Positions 19,346 to 30,112 are shown, counted from the first letter of the stretch. The stretch: DNA of 64,000 nucleotides from Thraustochytrium sp. TN22 (GCA_013306675.1 JABLUY010000045.1:1-64000); one strand, 5' to 3'. The notes: generated by a model not told the origin, from the sequence alone. A program made the numbers and translations.

Positions 19346-21054
19346 CACAGGCGGGCTCGGGTTGCGCTCGCGAGGTCGCGGCGTAGGGAGCGGCGGCGGC
19401 GGCGGCAGCGGCGGCGGCGGCGAAGCGAAGCCCGGCGCGAGGCGCAGGCTTACGCGAACTCTCGGGCGGCGAACGTGCGTCGGACGTGCGGAGAGCTGCG
19501 ACGAGCTGCGGAGGAGCGAAGAGCTCGGCGCGCCGTTTTACATTGCGTGCACGACTCGGAAGAGTGCCTTCTCGCTCGCGAAAGACTTCGGCCCGCTCAC
19601 AGTCAACAGTCAGCGGCTGGCTGACTGACTGACTGCTAGTAGCCTGGCTCGGGCTCGGGCTCGGCGGGTGTGCTGGGCCGGCTGGCTGGCTGGCTGGCTG
19701 AATAATTTGCTGGCAGGACATCAGCAGGCTTGGACAGGCAGACACGGCGCGGCGGAGCGCGGGTGCAGCAGGCAGGACCGAGCGAGCCTGGAGTTCGTGC
19801 AGGAGGAGGACGCAAAAGAAAGAAGCGCGCGGTCACGGGCCTGCGAGCGGGCGAGAGACCTCGCACACTGGCAGGCGTCTCAGCGCACGAGAGACGTGGC
19901 CGCGTCATTTGGCGGGGGATCCGGATCTCTTGGTTTGTAAATCATTTCCTCACGGCGCGTCGCCGGGACACAGACGCGTCATTGCGGCGGCAGGTGCTCA
20001 GAGCACCAAGCTTGGCAAGCCAGGTGAGTGGACTGGCACCTGAAGGCTTCAGGACAAAAGGGCCAGGTCCGAGGTCGATTGGCCCGCCTCCGTTCGACTT
20101 CCGAGTGCAGGCAAGCCTTGCAAGGGCAACTGCTGGAGGGAGAGGTGGGGTGGCGAGCGTTCAAGAAGCTCTTCTGTAGCCAAGTTACCACAAGCAGGCG
20201 AGTCACCAGCGGCCACCCGCGGCACTGCTGGCGAGCGGGAGGCCACAGACCTCGCCAGCTTCGACTGGTTGGCGACGGTTCTGGTGGGAGCCGTGACACG
20301 TGTCGGCCAGGCCTCACTGCAACCAGCAAGTCGCCAGAAAAGGAAGAGCCCAGGACCAGCCACATCCGAGGGCCCCGACTCGCCGTTTGTGGCCAAGGGG
20401 GCATTCCTTGCACCGGCGCGGCGCGCTTCTGCAGCGCGGCACGGCGGCACGGCGCGCGGTCAGCGGCGGTGCGCGCGGCGCGTCGATTGGCGTGGCGCGC
20501 CTCCGGCGCGGGTCTTTCAAGTCTTTCACCGCGCCTCTGGCTAGCTAGCTAGCTGGCTAGCTGGAGAGTCGGGGCTCCGAAAGGGGGCGCGCACGTGCGC
20601 AAGGCCGAGCCGCGTCTTTCAGCAAGTGGTCAGACGGACTCTAACGGTCCAGGAACAACTGGGTTACACTGAAGCGGCCGAAGCCTAGGCTAGCTAGCTA
20701 GCTTAGCTAGTCGGCGAACTTCGCGCCACCACGTCGCTGGAGTGAGATTTCAGGCTGGCTAGTAGTTTGCTAGCGAGGCGAGCCGAGCGCGGCAAGAAGA
20801 GTCAAGGCCCGGAGGCGTGGAAGGAAGTGGAAAGGCCTGAGCCACACGGCAAGAAGCAAGAAGCAGCGAGACGTGGGCGCGCGCTGCCGTGAACCTGCTG
20901 AGTCGGGGCATCGGCGCAGGCACCGGTGGTACGACATCCCGCTTGTCCCTCGAGTCGGGCGAATCGCTTCGCCAGACGAAATCGGCTTCGTCACGCCTAT
21001 TCGTCGAACGCGTCACGCCGAAGCGCGAGGGAAGCGAAGGTAGACAAACCTACA
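17983..21054. other. gene-poor stretch with many simple repeats and short palindromes
   Basis: No gene I can support. Contents: AT-rich ATAATTATAAG just after the 17982 stop; CCAGCCAG run at about 18780-18812; (GGC)n at about 19227-19278; (GGCA)n at about 19312-19348; perfect 15-bp palindromes at 19993-20007 (GGTGCTC A GAGCACC) and 20039-20053 (CCTGAAG G CTTCAGG) flanking a consensus splice-donor-like CAG|GTGAGT near 20019-20027; CTAG-type runs at about 20538-20567 and 20685-20710; and a CTAACGGTCC copy at 20640-20649. Open frames here are Arg/Ala/Cys-rich with no domain. A spliced or non-coding gene cannot be excluded. Confidence 0.5.
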
Positions 21055-22692
21055 ATGGCAACGTCGACCGTGAGCCAGCTGCACCAGGACGGCGAGTGCG
21101 TGCCGCCTCTCCAGAGCCACCGGCGGCAGCGGCGGCGACCGCGGTCCGCGCTCAAGAACACAGCGGCGTCTCGCTGCAACGCGGCATTCTCCGAAGCGCA
21201 GAGCCCCGGCGCGCGCTTCGGCATCACGCGGTGCTCCAAAACCCTAGCAGGCGCTTCCTTTGCGACACAGAGCGACGAGGAGGAGACACGGGCAGTGACG
21301 CTTGTGGAGCTGGAGTCGGAGCAGGAGCTGGAGTCCGAGTTCGAGTCCGAGTCCGAGTCCGAGTTGGAGCAGGAGCAAGACCAAGACCAAGAGCAGGAGC
21401 AGAACCTGGACCGCCCTCTGGAGCGGCGCCTGTCCTTCTCCATGTGCCTGCGGCCCGCCGCCCTGCAGGCGTCGCGGCGCCCGAACGGTCTCCCCGCGGA
21501 TCGCGGAGAGTACGTGCCTGCGCTCTCGCCCCTTATGGCATCGGGACGCGTGGAGACCCTCGGCGGCGAGTTCCTCGGTTCCAACCGTGGGACAGCCGGG
21601 TCCACGTCAGCGCGCGGCTGTGTGGGAAGGCGAACCTTGGCCAGTCCTTCAACCGCAGCGGTGCCTTCGAGACTCCGGTCTCGGTCTGCTGTGCAGGAGC
21701 CCGAGGCGCAGGAGCGCGGCGTGCCGGCGCGCGAGTCGGAGCGCCCGAGCGGCCAGGCGGCAGCGGCGGCAGCGGCGGCGGCGGCGGCCGCGGCAGTAGA
21801 CTGTCATTACAACGCCCGTGACGCCGAGGAAGCTAGGACGGAGGAAGGGCGGCCGTCGATGCGACCACGTAGGCATGTCGCTGCTGACGCGTGCGTGGCA
21901 GAGCCGCAGCGGACTGCCATGGCCAGCAGCGGCGGCGGCAAGGCCAAGAAGGAGTCGCGGCGGCGCTCCTACGGCGACACGCCGGCGCCCACCACCTGGC
22001 AGACGCGGCTCTGGGCCAGCATGAACTGTCCTGAGCTGGCCCGCGCTGAAGGCTCGCGTCTCGCGGAGAGTGTCCGGGACGAGCTGCAGAGGAGAACCGG
22101 CAGTGTGGCGCTTCTCACGCGCAAGCTGGGCGTGCTCCTTGGCGAGCGCGCAGCGGAGCCCGAGCGGGCGCCGCAGGTGCCGGCAGCATCCTCGGTCGAC
22201 AAGACGCTTACGTGGACTCTCGCGCGCCGCCCCGCTCGCGCGAGCAGTACCCTGAGCGCCGGTAGCTGCAGCAGCGGCGTCGTGGGCACCACGCTACGCC
22301 CTGTCGGCGCCAGCAGGCCCGAGTCACTTCAACTGCGGCGCTTCAAGCCACGGGCGCCGGCGTTCAACCCGAGCACGCCACCTGCGCCCGGCCGCAAGAC
22401 TCTGTGGTCTCCAGCCGTGCGCACGGAGCGCTCGCGCTGGCAGCCCAACCTGCTCGTGCGCGTTGACGGCTGTGCGCGTCTCGTTGTGGATACCCCAGTC
22501 GCCTCTGGGCGCAAGGCGTTGCCGCTGTCCCCGATTGGCCCCTCGCGCCACGATCCGCAGCAGCTGCTCGCCTACAGCAGCCCCATTGACCCGACGCTCA
22601 CGCCCAAGCCCCCGGCGCACCCACGAAGCGCCGACAAGCATGAGGGCTTCAACGCCAGCATCCACGTCTCGCGCAAAATTGTGCGCATCTGA
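21055..22692 (+). CDS. unknown low-complexity protein, 545 residues
   Basis: I do not recognise this protein. The open frame begins upstream with GTG, but the first ATG is at 21055 in good context. Residues about 83-125 are a striking acidic repeat made of ESE, EQE and DQD units, encoded by GAGTCC/GAGCAG repeats near 21309-21400. A poly-Ala run encoded by GGC/GCG repeats lies at about 21755-21800. Short conserved-looking patches include RRRSYGDTPAPTTWQTRLW and the C-terminal HVSRKIVRI. Basic and serine-rich regions suggest a regulatory or scaffold protein with intrinsic disorder. No signal peptide, membrane segment or catalytic motif is seen. Coding is supported by the long frame with an in-frame start and codon bias; function unknown. 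Confidence 0.6.
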   Translation: MATSTVSQLHQDGECVPPLQSHRRQRRRPRSALKNTAASRCNAAFSEAQSPGARFGITRCSKTLAGASFATQSDEEETRAVTLVELESEQELESEFESESESELEQEQDQDQEQEQNLDRPLERRLSFSMCLRPAALQASRRPNGLPADRGEYVPALSPLMASGRVETLGGEFLGSNRGTAGSTSARGCVGRRTLASPSTAAVPSRLRSRSAVQEPEAQERGVPARESERPSGQAAAAAAAAAAAAAVDCHYNARDAEEARTEEGRPSMRPRRHVAADACVAEPQRTAMASSGGGKAKKESRRRSYGDTPAPTTWQTRLWASMNCPELARAEGSRLAESVRDELQRRTGSVALLTRKLGVLLGERAAEPERAPQVPAASSVDKTLTWTLARRPARASSTLSAGSCSSGVVGTTLRPVGASRPESLQLRRFKPRAPAFNPSTPPAPGRKTLWSPAVRTERSRWQPNLLVRVDGCARLVVDTPVASGRKALPLSPIGPSRHDPQQLLAYSSPIDPTLTPKPPAHPRSADKHEGFNASIHVSRKIVRI

Positions 22693-25469
22693 TCTGTGTA
22701 CCGTAAGTAAAAAACCCTGTACAATGTAAGATGAAAACCAACCATGGCAAATGGTTGTTGGCATGTGCCGCCAATGCGCTGCTTGCCCTAGCTGCCGAAA
22801 CTATGACTCAGACCTCTGACCAAATGCCATGATGAAGCCAATCATTGACGATGAAGAAGCGTCCCAATTGTCCCACCTGCGACTGGCTGGCTAGCCAAGC
22901 TCATTATACACGGCAAATCGGTCAGCTCGGCCTTGGCTAGGGCTTTTGCATCTGTCCGAGCACCGACCGACTAACACGCGTAGCAACGAGAGGTTTGAGG
23001 CGATAATCGACGGATCGCGCGCTGCATTCGGAGAGCCAAACTGCACATTGACACGGTTTGACGGGTGCCGATCCTCAAGCTGGCAAGGCCCGTCCTTCCT
23101 CTCCGCCGGCGAGGCGACCTGGGCTAATCTATTTATGGCCCGAAGCTGCCACGACAGCGTGGCAGCGAGCCTGAGGGCCACTCATCATGCCAGTGCGGGA
23201 CAAAACGAGGGTTGCCAACCCGCGCCCGTGCGCGGCGACGTGCAGTGCAGTGGTGGCGCCGGTCTGCAGACCGCCCCCCGCAGGCTGCTGCCAGCCATCA
23301 CCAGGGCAGTGTCGCCGCGACGGCCATCAGCACGACGCAGTCGCCAACCCACTCAAGGCTCAAGGCCCGGCCTGGCCGGCCGCCCGGCCCTGGGCAAAGT
23401 GGGCAAACTTGAAGGATGATTTGGACACAACACCCATCACCACGTGTTTGTTTTGCATTGCAATGCAACGCCAATAATAAGGCCAAGGACGGTTCGTCGC
23501 GCGCTGCGGCGGCCACGGCTGCCGCTGCAGGCATGGCTGCACCATGATGCCACCATCCCAGGTTGCCTGGTCGCCTTGCCACGCGCTACCGCGCAGTTGC
23601 CACGTGCGCCTCGTCTGGAAGCGGCGGGTGGCTGAGCGCGAGCAGCCTCTGCCGCCGCCGCGATCGAGCGCGCGGTCCTGCGACTCGCGGCCAGCCAGCC
23701 AGCCAGACTCCAGAGGCCGACGTGGGCGTGCCGTGCCGTGCCGCGCCACGGCGCCAGGGCTGCAGCCGCGCTGGCCGGCGGCGCTGCGCTGTGTTATGGT
23801 CGCGGCTCGCGTTCAAGTCCAGGCTCGCCCACCCCGCTGGCGCGCGCAGGAAAACACGGGGTCGCTGGCCGCGCGGCCGAGCGAGCAAAGCGCCGCGCTG
23901 CGCTTGCCAGCCGTGGCCGACCAAGACGCAGCGGGTCCGGTCGAGCGAACCCTGCTCTGTCTTGCTGAAGACTTGCTCTGCTTTGTCTTGCTTGCTCGCT
24001 TGCTTGCATCATCGCCAGCGGTCAGGCTGGCCTCGGGCTGGCTGGCCGGGCAGGCTCGCCGGTCACGGCCGGCCGGTGGCCACGCATCCTTCCCGCGCAA
24101 CCCGGAGCGTCGAATGCCAAGCACGCGCTTGGCGAGCGAGCGCGAGCGAGCGAGGCGAGCAGCGTCACCCTCCCCAAAGGACCAGGCCGCTCGGAGGCCC
24201 TCGCTCGCTTGCTCGCTGCGCTTCTCGGTCTGCCCCGTGCCGTGGCGGCCTGCTCGCCTCCGACGCCTCGTGCTCGTGTCTCATGTGCTCCCAGCGAGGA
24301 ACGAGGCCCAACCAGCGCGAACTTGAACAGCTACTAGCTGCCTGCCATGTGGGTGGCGCCATGTGCACAATGTGCGTGCAGCTCGCTCAGCTGCGCTCAG
24401 CTCGCTCGCTCCCGGCAGCCCCAGGCCGAGGCTCGACGTCACGGCTCGCACCGCCCGCCGCCGCGGCCCGTGGCGATGCCAGTGGCGTCCTCGGCCAGCT
24501 CGCCCGCGCGTCCCTGCCTGGCTCAGCTGGCCGGCTGCCGGGCGGCGGTCGCCAGCTCGCTCCACCTCTCGCCGCCGCTCAGGCTCGATCGACCCGCCGA
24601 TTCTGAAAGGCGGGCCGCCGACCGGAGCGGCGGCCCCGCACAAAGCGCAGCGGGAAGCACACAGGATCGCCGCCCCGCACGCAGCGCCGCGAGGCGAGCA
24701 AGGCGAGGCGAGCGAGCCTGAGCGGCGGCGCTTCCTGCGCGGAAACAGCTGGAAGAGCTCGCTGAGGGATTCGGACGCGCCCCGCCTGCTGCCGCGCCTA
24801 GTCGCCTCGCCTCGCGCTGCGCTGCGCTGCGCTGCGCTGCGCTGCGCTGCGCTGCGCTGCGCTGGCGCGCCTCCGCTCGCCCGCGCGCGTCGCCCGCGCC
24901 GCCGTTGCTCGACTTGCCTTGCCCAGTTTGCTGGGCTAGCTAGCTCGCCGTCGCGCGCCGCGCGTGCGGCACGCGCCGGCCGCGACTGCGAGCCCGCGGC
25001 TCTCGGCTCTCGGCGGCCGCGCTGGCCGGCGCCGCGGCCGCGCTCCGCGGCGGCGGCCGGGCGCGGCGGGCGCAGCCAGGCTCCGAGCGAGCGCCGGCCT
25101 GCAGGGCCTGCCAGGGCCTGCCAGTGCCAGCGCCTGCCTGGCCATGGTGGTGGCAGGCGCTGCAGGTGGACGGGGTGTACCTCCCGGCGGCTTGGAGGAA
25201 GCGCGGCGGCCTGGCGGGCGTGAGAGCCGCCGCCGGAGCAAAGGCCGCCCCGGCCCGTGCCGAGGGCGAGCCGCGGACCGCGCACGAGCCGAGCCGAGCC
25301 GAGCCGCGTCGAGAGTGGAGCGAGCAGAGCCGAGTCGGTCGGGCGAGCGAGTCTCTCTCTCGTCGCGTCTCGCCTCAGCAAAGCAAAGCAAAGCAAAGCA
25401 AAGCCGCAACCTGGAGCACAGCGGCGGCAGCAGCGGCGGCGGCAGCGGCGACAGACAGCAGCCGGCAGC
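22693..25469. other. gene-poor stretch upstream of the PP2C gene
   Basis: No gene supported. It holds a pentanucleotide run (GCTGC, nine copies) at 24816-24860, an AAAGC run at about 25375-25403, a CTAG run near 24935, and GGCCGGC-rich segments. Long open frames on both strands are Arg/Ala/Pro/Ser-rich and lack domains, so I treat them as GC-bias artefacts. The last few hundred bases probably carry the promoter and leader of the gene at 25470. Confidence 0.5.
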
Positions 25470-26648
25470 ATGCAGCAGTCCAAGACGAGCAGGGCGTCGA
25501 GGCTCGCGCGCAAGAGCCTGGGGCGGCGCAGCGTGCGCCTCCTGGGCGGCCTCGGGGTCCTGGGCGGCAGCGAACGGGGGGACTCGCAGGCGGAGGGCAA
25601 CAGCAAGCGCGAGGGCGCCCGCGTGCGCATGGGCGCCGCCTCGCTGGCGGGCCGCAAGCGCAGCACGGTGGCCAAGGTTAGCGGCGGCCTCATTGTGGGC
25701 AACGAGGACCGCGTCGAGCTGGACCCCGAGCACGGCCTCGCCGCCGTCTTTGACGGCCACGGCGGCTCGCTCTGCGCCGACTTCCTCGCGCGCCATGGCC
25801 TGGAGCGCCTGCGCCACGAGCTCGCGTCGCGCGGCCTGCTCGCCGCCCTGCGCCGCCAGAGCCGCACGCCGCTCTACGAGGGCCGCCCGGAGGAAATGGG
25901 CCTGCACAGCCAGCACGAGGACGACGAGGACGACGAGGAGAAGGACGAGGACGAGGAGGACGAGGACGAGGACCAGGACCTCTCCGCCGAGGAGATGGGT
26001 GTGCAGGACGCCGCCCTCATGGATATGCCCGAGGCCATCGAGCAGGTGCACGACGCCCTCAAGGAGACCTTCGCCGCGCTCGAGGAGGAGTTTCACGAGA
26101 TCGCCGACCGCACCGGCGACACGAGCGGCGCCTGCGGCATGATGTCGGTCGTCTTTGGCTCCGTCTGCCTGATCGCGCACTGCGGCGACTGCCGCGCCGT
26201 CTACCGCGGCGTCAACCTGCGCCGCCGCCGCATTCGCAAGCACCCCGGCCCCACCGTGCAGGCCACCACCGACCACCGCGTCACCTCGTGCGCCTCGGAG
26301 CGTCTCCGCGTTCTCGAGGCCGGTGGTGTCATCGAGCACGGCCGCGTCTGCTCTCTCTGCCCCTCGCGCTCCTTTGGCGACTGGGACATCAAGAACAAGA
26401 TCGGCACGGGGATCATCACCGCTGAGCCGCAGATCGTCCTCGTCCCGATCAAGGAGCCGCTCATCCTCGTTCTCGCCACCGACGGCGTCTGGGACACGCT
26501 GCCCAACCGCAAGGCCGTCGAGATCGTCCTCAAGCACTTGCGCGCGCACCCGGGCGCCTACGACGAGGCCGCCACCATGGTCGCCACCACTGCCACGGTT
26601 GGCACGCGCGATGATTCTTCCTGCGTCGTGCTCCACATCGAGCCGTGA
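25470..26648 (+). CDS. PP2C-type Ser/Thr protein phosphatase
   Basis: A 392-residue metal-dependent (PPM/PP2C) phosphatase. The ATG at 25470 follows a repeat-rich leader. A basic N-terminal extension of about 70 residues precedes the core. Visible family motifs: VFDGHGGSLCADF (metal-binding Asp), HCGDCRAVYRG, DHRVTS followed by the RLRVLEAGGVIE segment, SRSFGDWDIK, LVLATDGVWDTL (metal-binding Asp), and terminal DDSSCVVLHI. An acidic insert of Asp/Glu repeats (about residues 149-172) breaks the domain between the first motifs and the central part and is unusual. All metal-ligand motifs appear intact, so it is probably active. There is no signal peptide or membrane helix, so cytosolic or nuclear. 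Converges with TSR3. Confidence 0.88.
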   Translation: MQQSKTSRASRLARKSLGRRSVRLLGGLGVLGGSERGDSQAEGNSKREGARVRMGAASLAGRKRSTVAKVSGGLIVGNEDRVELDPEHGLAAVFDGHGGSLCADFLARHGLERLRHELASRGLLAALRRQSRTPLYEGRPEEMGLHSQHEDDEDDEEKDEDEEDEDEDQDLSAEEMGVQDAALMDMPEAIEQVHDALKETFAALEEEFHEIADRTGDTSGACGMMSVVFGSVCLIAHCGDCRAVYRGVNLRRRRIRKHPGPTVQATTDHRVTSCASERLRVLEAGGVIEHGRVCSLCPSRSFGDWDIKNKIGTGIITAEPQIVLVPIKEPLILVLATDGVWDTLPNRKAVEIVLKHLRAHPGAYDEAATMVATTATVGTRDDSSCVVLHIEP

Positions 26649-26810
26649 AGCCTCTCGCGACTCGCACTGATCACTACCATATTCACAGGGGGGCAGAGCA
26701 ACCAGGCCAGGGCCGCGATCCCCGCGCGCGCGAGCGCGCGAGCGCAAGGCCTGCCCTTCACCCACTTTCCCCCCCATGTTCTCTTTGCTTTTATTTACCA
26801 CCGGTCAAGT

Positions 26811-28145
26811 TTATTTATCCCATTCCTTAGGCTCGGTATCCTCCTCCTCCTCTGCTGCCGCCGCAAAGCGCGGATCCAGGCCCTTGGCATCCAGCTCGCT
26901 CGCAAACGCCGCCAGGAGGTGCCTGTTGAGCTCGTCCGTCTGCGTCGTCTCGGCTGCGCCCGAACCTGCGCCTGGCGATGCATTCGTCACACCCGCCTCG
27001 TTCGTTGCGCCTGCCTCGTCTTCACTGTCCTCGTCCTCCTCGTCCTCCTCGTGCTGCTGGAAGCGCGGGTCCATGCCAAACTTGTCAATTTGCGCCGCAA
27101 ACGCCGAGAGCAGTCGGCGGTTCAAAACTTCCGTCTGGCTCGGTTCCGGCACCTTGGGCGCGTCGGCCGCGCTTTCCAGGGCTGCCGCATCTTCCGCGCC
27201 GCTCGCTTCGTCCTCGCGGGCATCTTCGTTTGCGGTAGCGTCCTCCTCCTGGTCATCTCCATTCTCCTGGTCCTCCTCACCCTCGCCTTCGTCCTCGTCC
27301 TCGTCCTCGTCGCTATCCTCGCCTTGGTCCTCGTCTTGATCGTCCACCTCCTCTTCACCATCCTCCTCGTCCTCGTCCTCGTCCTCGTCCTCATCCTCAT
27401 CCTCCTCATCGGAGGACTCCACGGGCGGCAGGTCGAGTGCGCGTGCGCGGTTTTGCTCCGCCGCGAGCGCCTCCTTGGCGAGAAAGTCCTTTTGCACAGC
27501 GACGACTTCGTCGGCGTTGGCGCAGGCGCTGTACCTGTCCATGAGATCCTCATTGAGCCGGATGAACTCGACCCCCCAGCCAAAGTCCTGGAGTAGATCC
27601 CGCGCCTCCTGCTTGAAGTTGGTAATGTACAGCGTGGCGCTCAACGCCTCGGCGCAGGACAGCTTGCCAGGGCGCCCATAATTCACTGGGTTGGCGGCCA
27701 CGAGAAAGGGCAGGAGCCGCGGGTGGCCCTTGAGCCGCCCAAAGGGCACCTCCTCAAGGCGCGCCCACGAGCAGTCCACGGCGCTCGTGCCATGCTCCTG
27801 CACGATCTCGCGGTCTTCGGGTGAGATACACTGCGTGCCCAGGGGCGAGAGCACGATGCCTTGGAAGCTCTGCCCAATCTTCATCGTGCGCAAGTAGCCC
27901 TGCCTCGCCAGCTTGCGGCCTGTGCAGCGCTTCGCGTCGCACTGCTCGAAGTCCCACATGCACAGCTTGATGGGGAACTGGCGCTCACGCCGCGCGTCCA
28001 GCTCACGGGCACCATCGCGCCGCCCCGCGCCGCCGCCGCCACCGCCGCCGCCGCGCCGCTTGCCGCCACCGCCGCCGCCGCCGCCTCGGCCTCCGCCACC
28101 CGCGGCGCCCTTGCGAGAGCCCTTGCGCGCCCCGGTCGCCTTCAT
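26811..28145 (-). CDS. TSR3: 18S rRNA aminocarboxypropyltransferase TSR3
   Basis: A 444-residue protein with ATG at 28145. The enzyme transfers the aminocarboxypropyl group from S-adenosylmethionine to a hypermodified uridine of 18S rRNA late in small-subunit maturation. The conserved domain (about residues 55-220) is unmistakable: LCMWDFEQCDAKRCTGRKLAR, GIVLSPLGTQCISPEDREIV, AVDCSWARLEEVPF, LLPFLVAANPVNYGRP and KLSCAEALSATLYI. The N-terminus is Lys/Arg plus Gly-rich (GGRGG blocks), as in many nucleolar proteins. Beyond residue 230 is a long acidic tail with two copies of an LNRxLLxAFA...DPRF module (about 331-371 and 399-444). That tail is longer than I expect for the family. Confidence 0.9.
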   Translation of the reverse strand: MKATGARKGSRKGAAGGGGRGGGGGGGGKRRGGGGGGGGAGRRDGARELDARRERQFPIKLCMWDFEQCDAKRCTGRKLARQGYLRTMKIGQSFQGIVLSPLGTQCISPEDREIVQEHGTSAVDCSWARLEEVPFGRLKGHPRLLPFLVAANPVNYGRPGKLSCAEALSATLYITNFKQEARDLLQDFGWGVEFIRLNEDLMDRYSACANADEVVAVQKDFLAKEALAAEQNRARALDLPPVESSDEEDEDEDEDEDEDEEDGEEEVDDQDEDQGEDSDEDEDEDEGEGEEDQENGDDQEEDATANEDAREDEASGAEDAAALESAADAPKVPEPSQTEVLNRRLLSAFAAQIDKFGMDPRFQQHEEDEEDEDSEDEAGATNEAGVTNASPGAGSGAAETTQTDELNRHLLAAFASELDAKGLDPRFAAAAEEEEDTEPKEWDK

Positions 28146-28831
28146 GGTCTACGCGCTCGCTGACTGCCGGCGTTCGCACGTACTACTCGCGCTGCTCACG
28201 CTGCTCGCGCTGCCAGTGCTCGCCCGCGCGCTCGCGCGGTCGCTCGCGCTCGCTCAAGCTTGCGTCTGCCCTTTGGTGGCACTGGGTGCTTGCTCGCTTC
28301 ATGCGCCACCCAGTGCCACCAAAGCCCGACTCGAAGCCTCCCATGGTAGCTAACTGTACGCTAGAACGAAGCATCCGTGTTGGCACGTGCCAACCCAGTC
28401 AGCTGCAGCCCGGCCCGCTTACAGGCTCGCACGTTCGCTCGTAGTTCGCACGCACGCACGCTCGCTCGCAGTGCTGTGCAGTGCAGTGCAGATCGCACGC
28501 TTGCAGTTCGCAAGCTCGCTGCACAACAAGCCCATCCTGGTCCCACCACTCCAACGCGCGCGCGGCACAATGCAAAACATGGATGACTGGATGATGAATG
28601 AGCTCGCGTGCTTCAACGCCGACGAAGGGCCTACCTCCGCCTCCCTCGCTAGTGCTCCTTGCTTGTCTCCTCTCCCCCGTCTCGCTGCCCATGGGTTGCC
28701 TGCTTGCTTTGCTTGCTTGCTTGCTTGCTTGCTTGCCTGCCTGCCTGCTTGCATGCCTGCCCGCCTGCCTGCCTGCCTGCCCGCCTGGCTGTTGGCCACC
28801 AACTCTAAGTACTGGTAATGGTAGGGTTATC
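28146..28831. other. intergenic spacer with an 18-bp perfect inverted repeat
   Basis: No gene. It lies between TSR3 (starts 28145, minus) and the 3' end of the stomatin-like gene. It contains a hairpin-forming inverted repeat at 28271-28324 and mixed CTTG/CTGC tetranucleotide runs at about 28708-28792. Confidence 0.65.
28271..28324. repeat. perfect inverted repeat, 18-bp arms, 18-base loop
   Basis: The left arm (28271-28288) reads CTTTGGTGGCACTGGGTG; the right arm (28307-28324) is its exact reverse complement. It sits about 125 bases upstream of the TSR3 start codon, so it could be a hairpin in that leader, a regulatory DNA element, or a small-RNA precursor. A 12-base piece, GTGCCACCAAAG, recurs near 39950. 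Confidence 0.65.
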
Positions 28832-30060
28832 TCACAGGTCGCGGATGGACTTGATGTCGCTGTGCGGCGAGGAGCCGGAGGAGCCCGGGCCGCCATCGGA
28901 GCCGTGACGACGGTCGTCGGACGGGCGCGAAGCGGTCTTGGAGCGGATCTCCTCTTGCGTCTGCGAGAGCGTGCTAAAGACCGACATGGCCTGCGCCACC
29001 ATGCCGGCAGGGTCGCCGACGTTGGCGGGCAGCACGACGCTGTTGGACTTCTTGGCAAGGTTCGCAAAGGCGTCCACGTACTGCTCCGCGATGCGAAGCG
29101 TGGTGGCATCCATGCCGCCCGGGCGCTGCATGGCATCCGAGATAATTTGCAGGCCCTTGGCCGTTGCCTCGGCGCGCAGCGTGATCTTCTTGGCCTCCGC
29201 CTCAGCGCGCATGATGACAGCCTCCTTGTGACCCTCCGCCTCGTTCACCTGCGCCTGGCGGTCACCCTCGGACTGCAGAATCTCAGCACGCTTGCGACGC
29301 TCCGCCTCGGCCTGCATGTCCATGGACTGCCGCACGCTGGGCGGCGGCGTGATGTCGCGGATCTCGTAGCGCAGGCACTGCACACCCCAGGACAGCGCGG
29401 CCTCGTTGATGGCGTTCACGATGGACCGGTTCAGGTTCTCGCGCTCCTCGAAGGTCTTGTCCAGCGTAATCTTGCCGAGCTCAGACCGCATCGTCGTCTG
29501 CGCCAGCTGCACCACCGCGAAGATGGCGTCCTCCACGCCATACGAGGCGTCATACGGCGACACGACCTTGACGTACAGCACACCGTCGATGCTGATGGTC
29601 ACGTTGTCCTTGGTAATGGCCTGCTGGTTCGGGATCGGGAACGCCTCCTCCTTGAGCGAGTGCACGTACGCGATGCGGTCCACCACCGGAATGAGGAAGT
29701 GCAGCCCGGGCTCCAGGATCTTGTGGAACTTGCCGAAGCGCTCCACCACCCAGGCGCTCTGCTGCGGCACGATGCGCACGCCCAGGTTGATGGGCAGCGA
29801 CCGCTTGCTCGACGGGAACCCCGCCTGGTGCCCGTACGGCGCGCGCGCCGGCGCCGACCCGTGCAGCGCCCGCGCCAGCCCGCGCGGGGCCGCGCCGCGC
29901 GAGGCGGCCGCGCCGCCCGCTGCCAGCAGGCCCGCCCGCCGCGCGCCGCCCGCGGCCGCGCGCCGCCCAGGCCCGCCGCCCACGCCGCCGCCGCCGCCGT
30001 GCCCACCGCGCGCCGCATCGCGCCGCCCGCCGCCGCCGCTCGCGCTCTGCCGCGCGCCGC

Positions 30061-30100
<40 letters not shown>

Positions 30101-30112
30101 GGCACCAAGCAC
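28832..30112 (-). CDS. STOML2: stomatin-like protein 2 type SPFH/prohibitin-domain protein (mitochondrial)
   Basis: About 426 residues. The SPFH domain is well conserved: [97 protein letters not shown]. It is followed by a long Ala/Glu coiled-coil and a C-terminus typical of SLP2. SLP2 forms ring assemblies at the inner mitochondrial membrane with cardiolipin and prohibitins. The N-terminus is Ala/Gly/Arg-rich and ends with [14 protein letters not shown], which fits a mitochondrial presequence. Oddity: no in-frame ATG exists between an upstream in-frame stop (30179-30181) and the conserved domain; the frame opens at GTG 30112. A short upstream exon or a non-ATG start is needed, so the true 5' end is uncertain. 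Confidence 0.83.

Noticed and set aside
23563-24606. 347-codon open frame upstream of PP2C
   Set aside because: Arg/Ala/Cys/Ser-rich; both strands are equally open; no motif.
24936-26801. 621-codon open frame antisense to the PP2C gene
   Set aside because: The same GC-bias effect; it starts in the spacer and crosses the PP2C gene with no recognisable domain.
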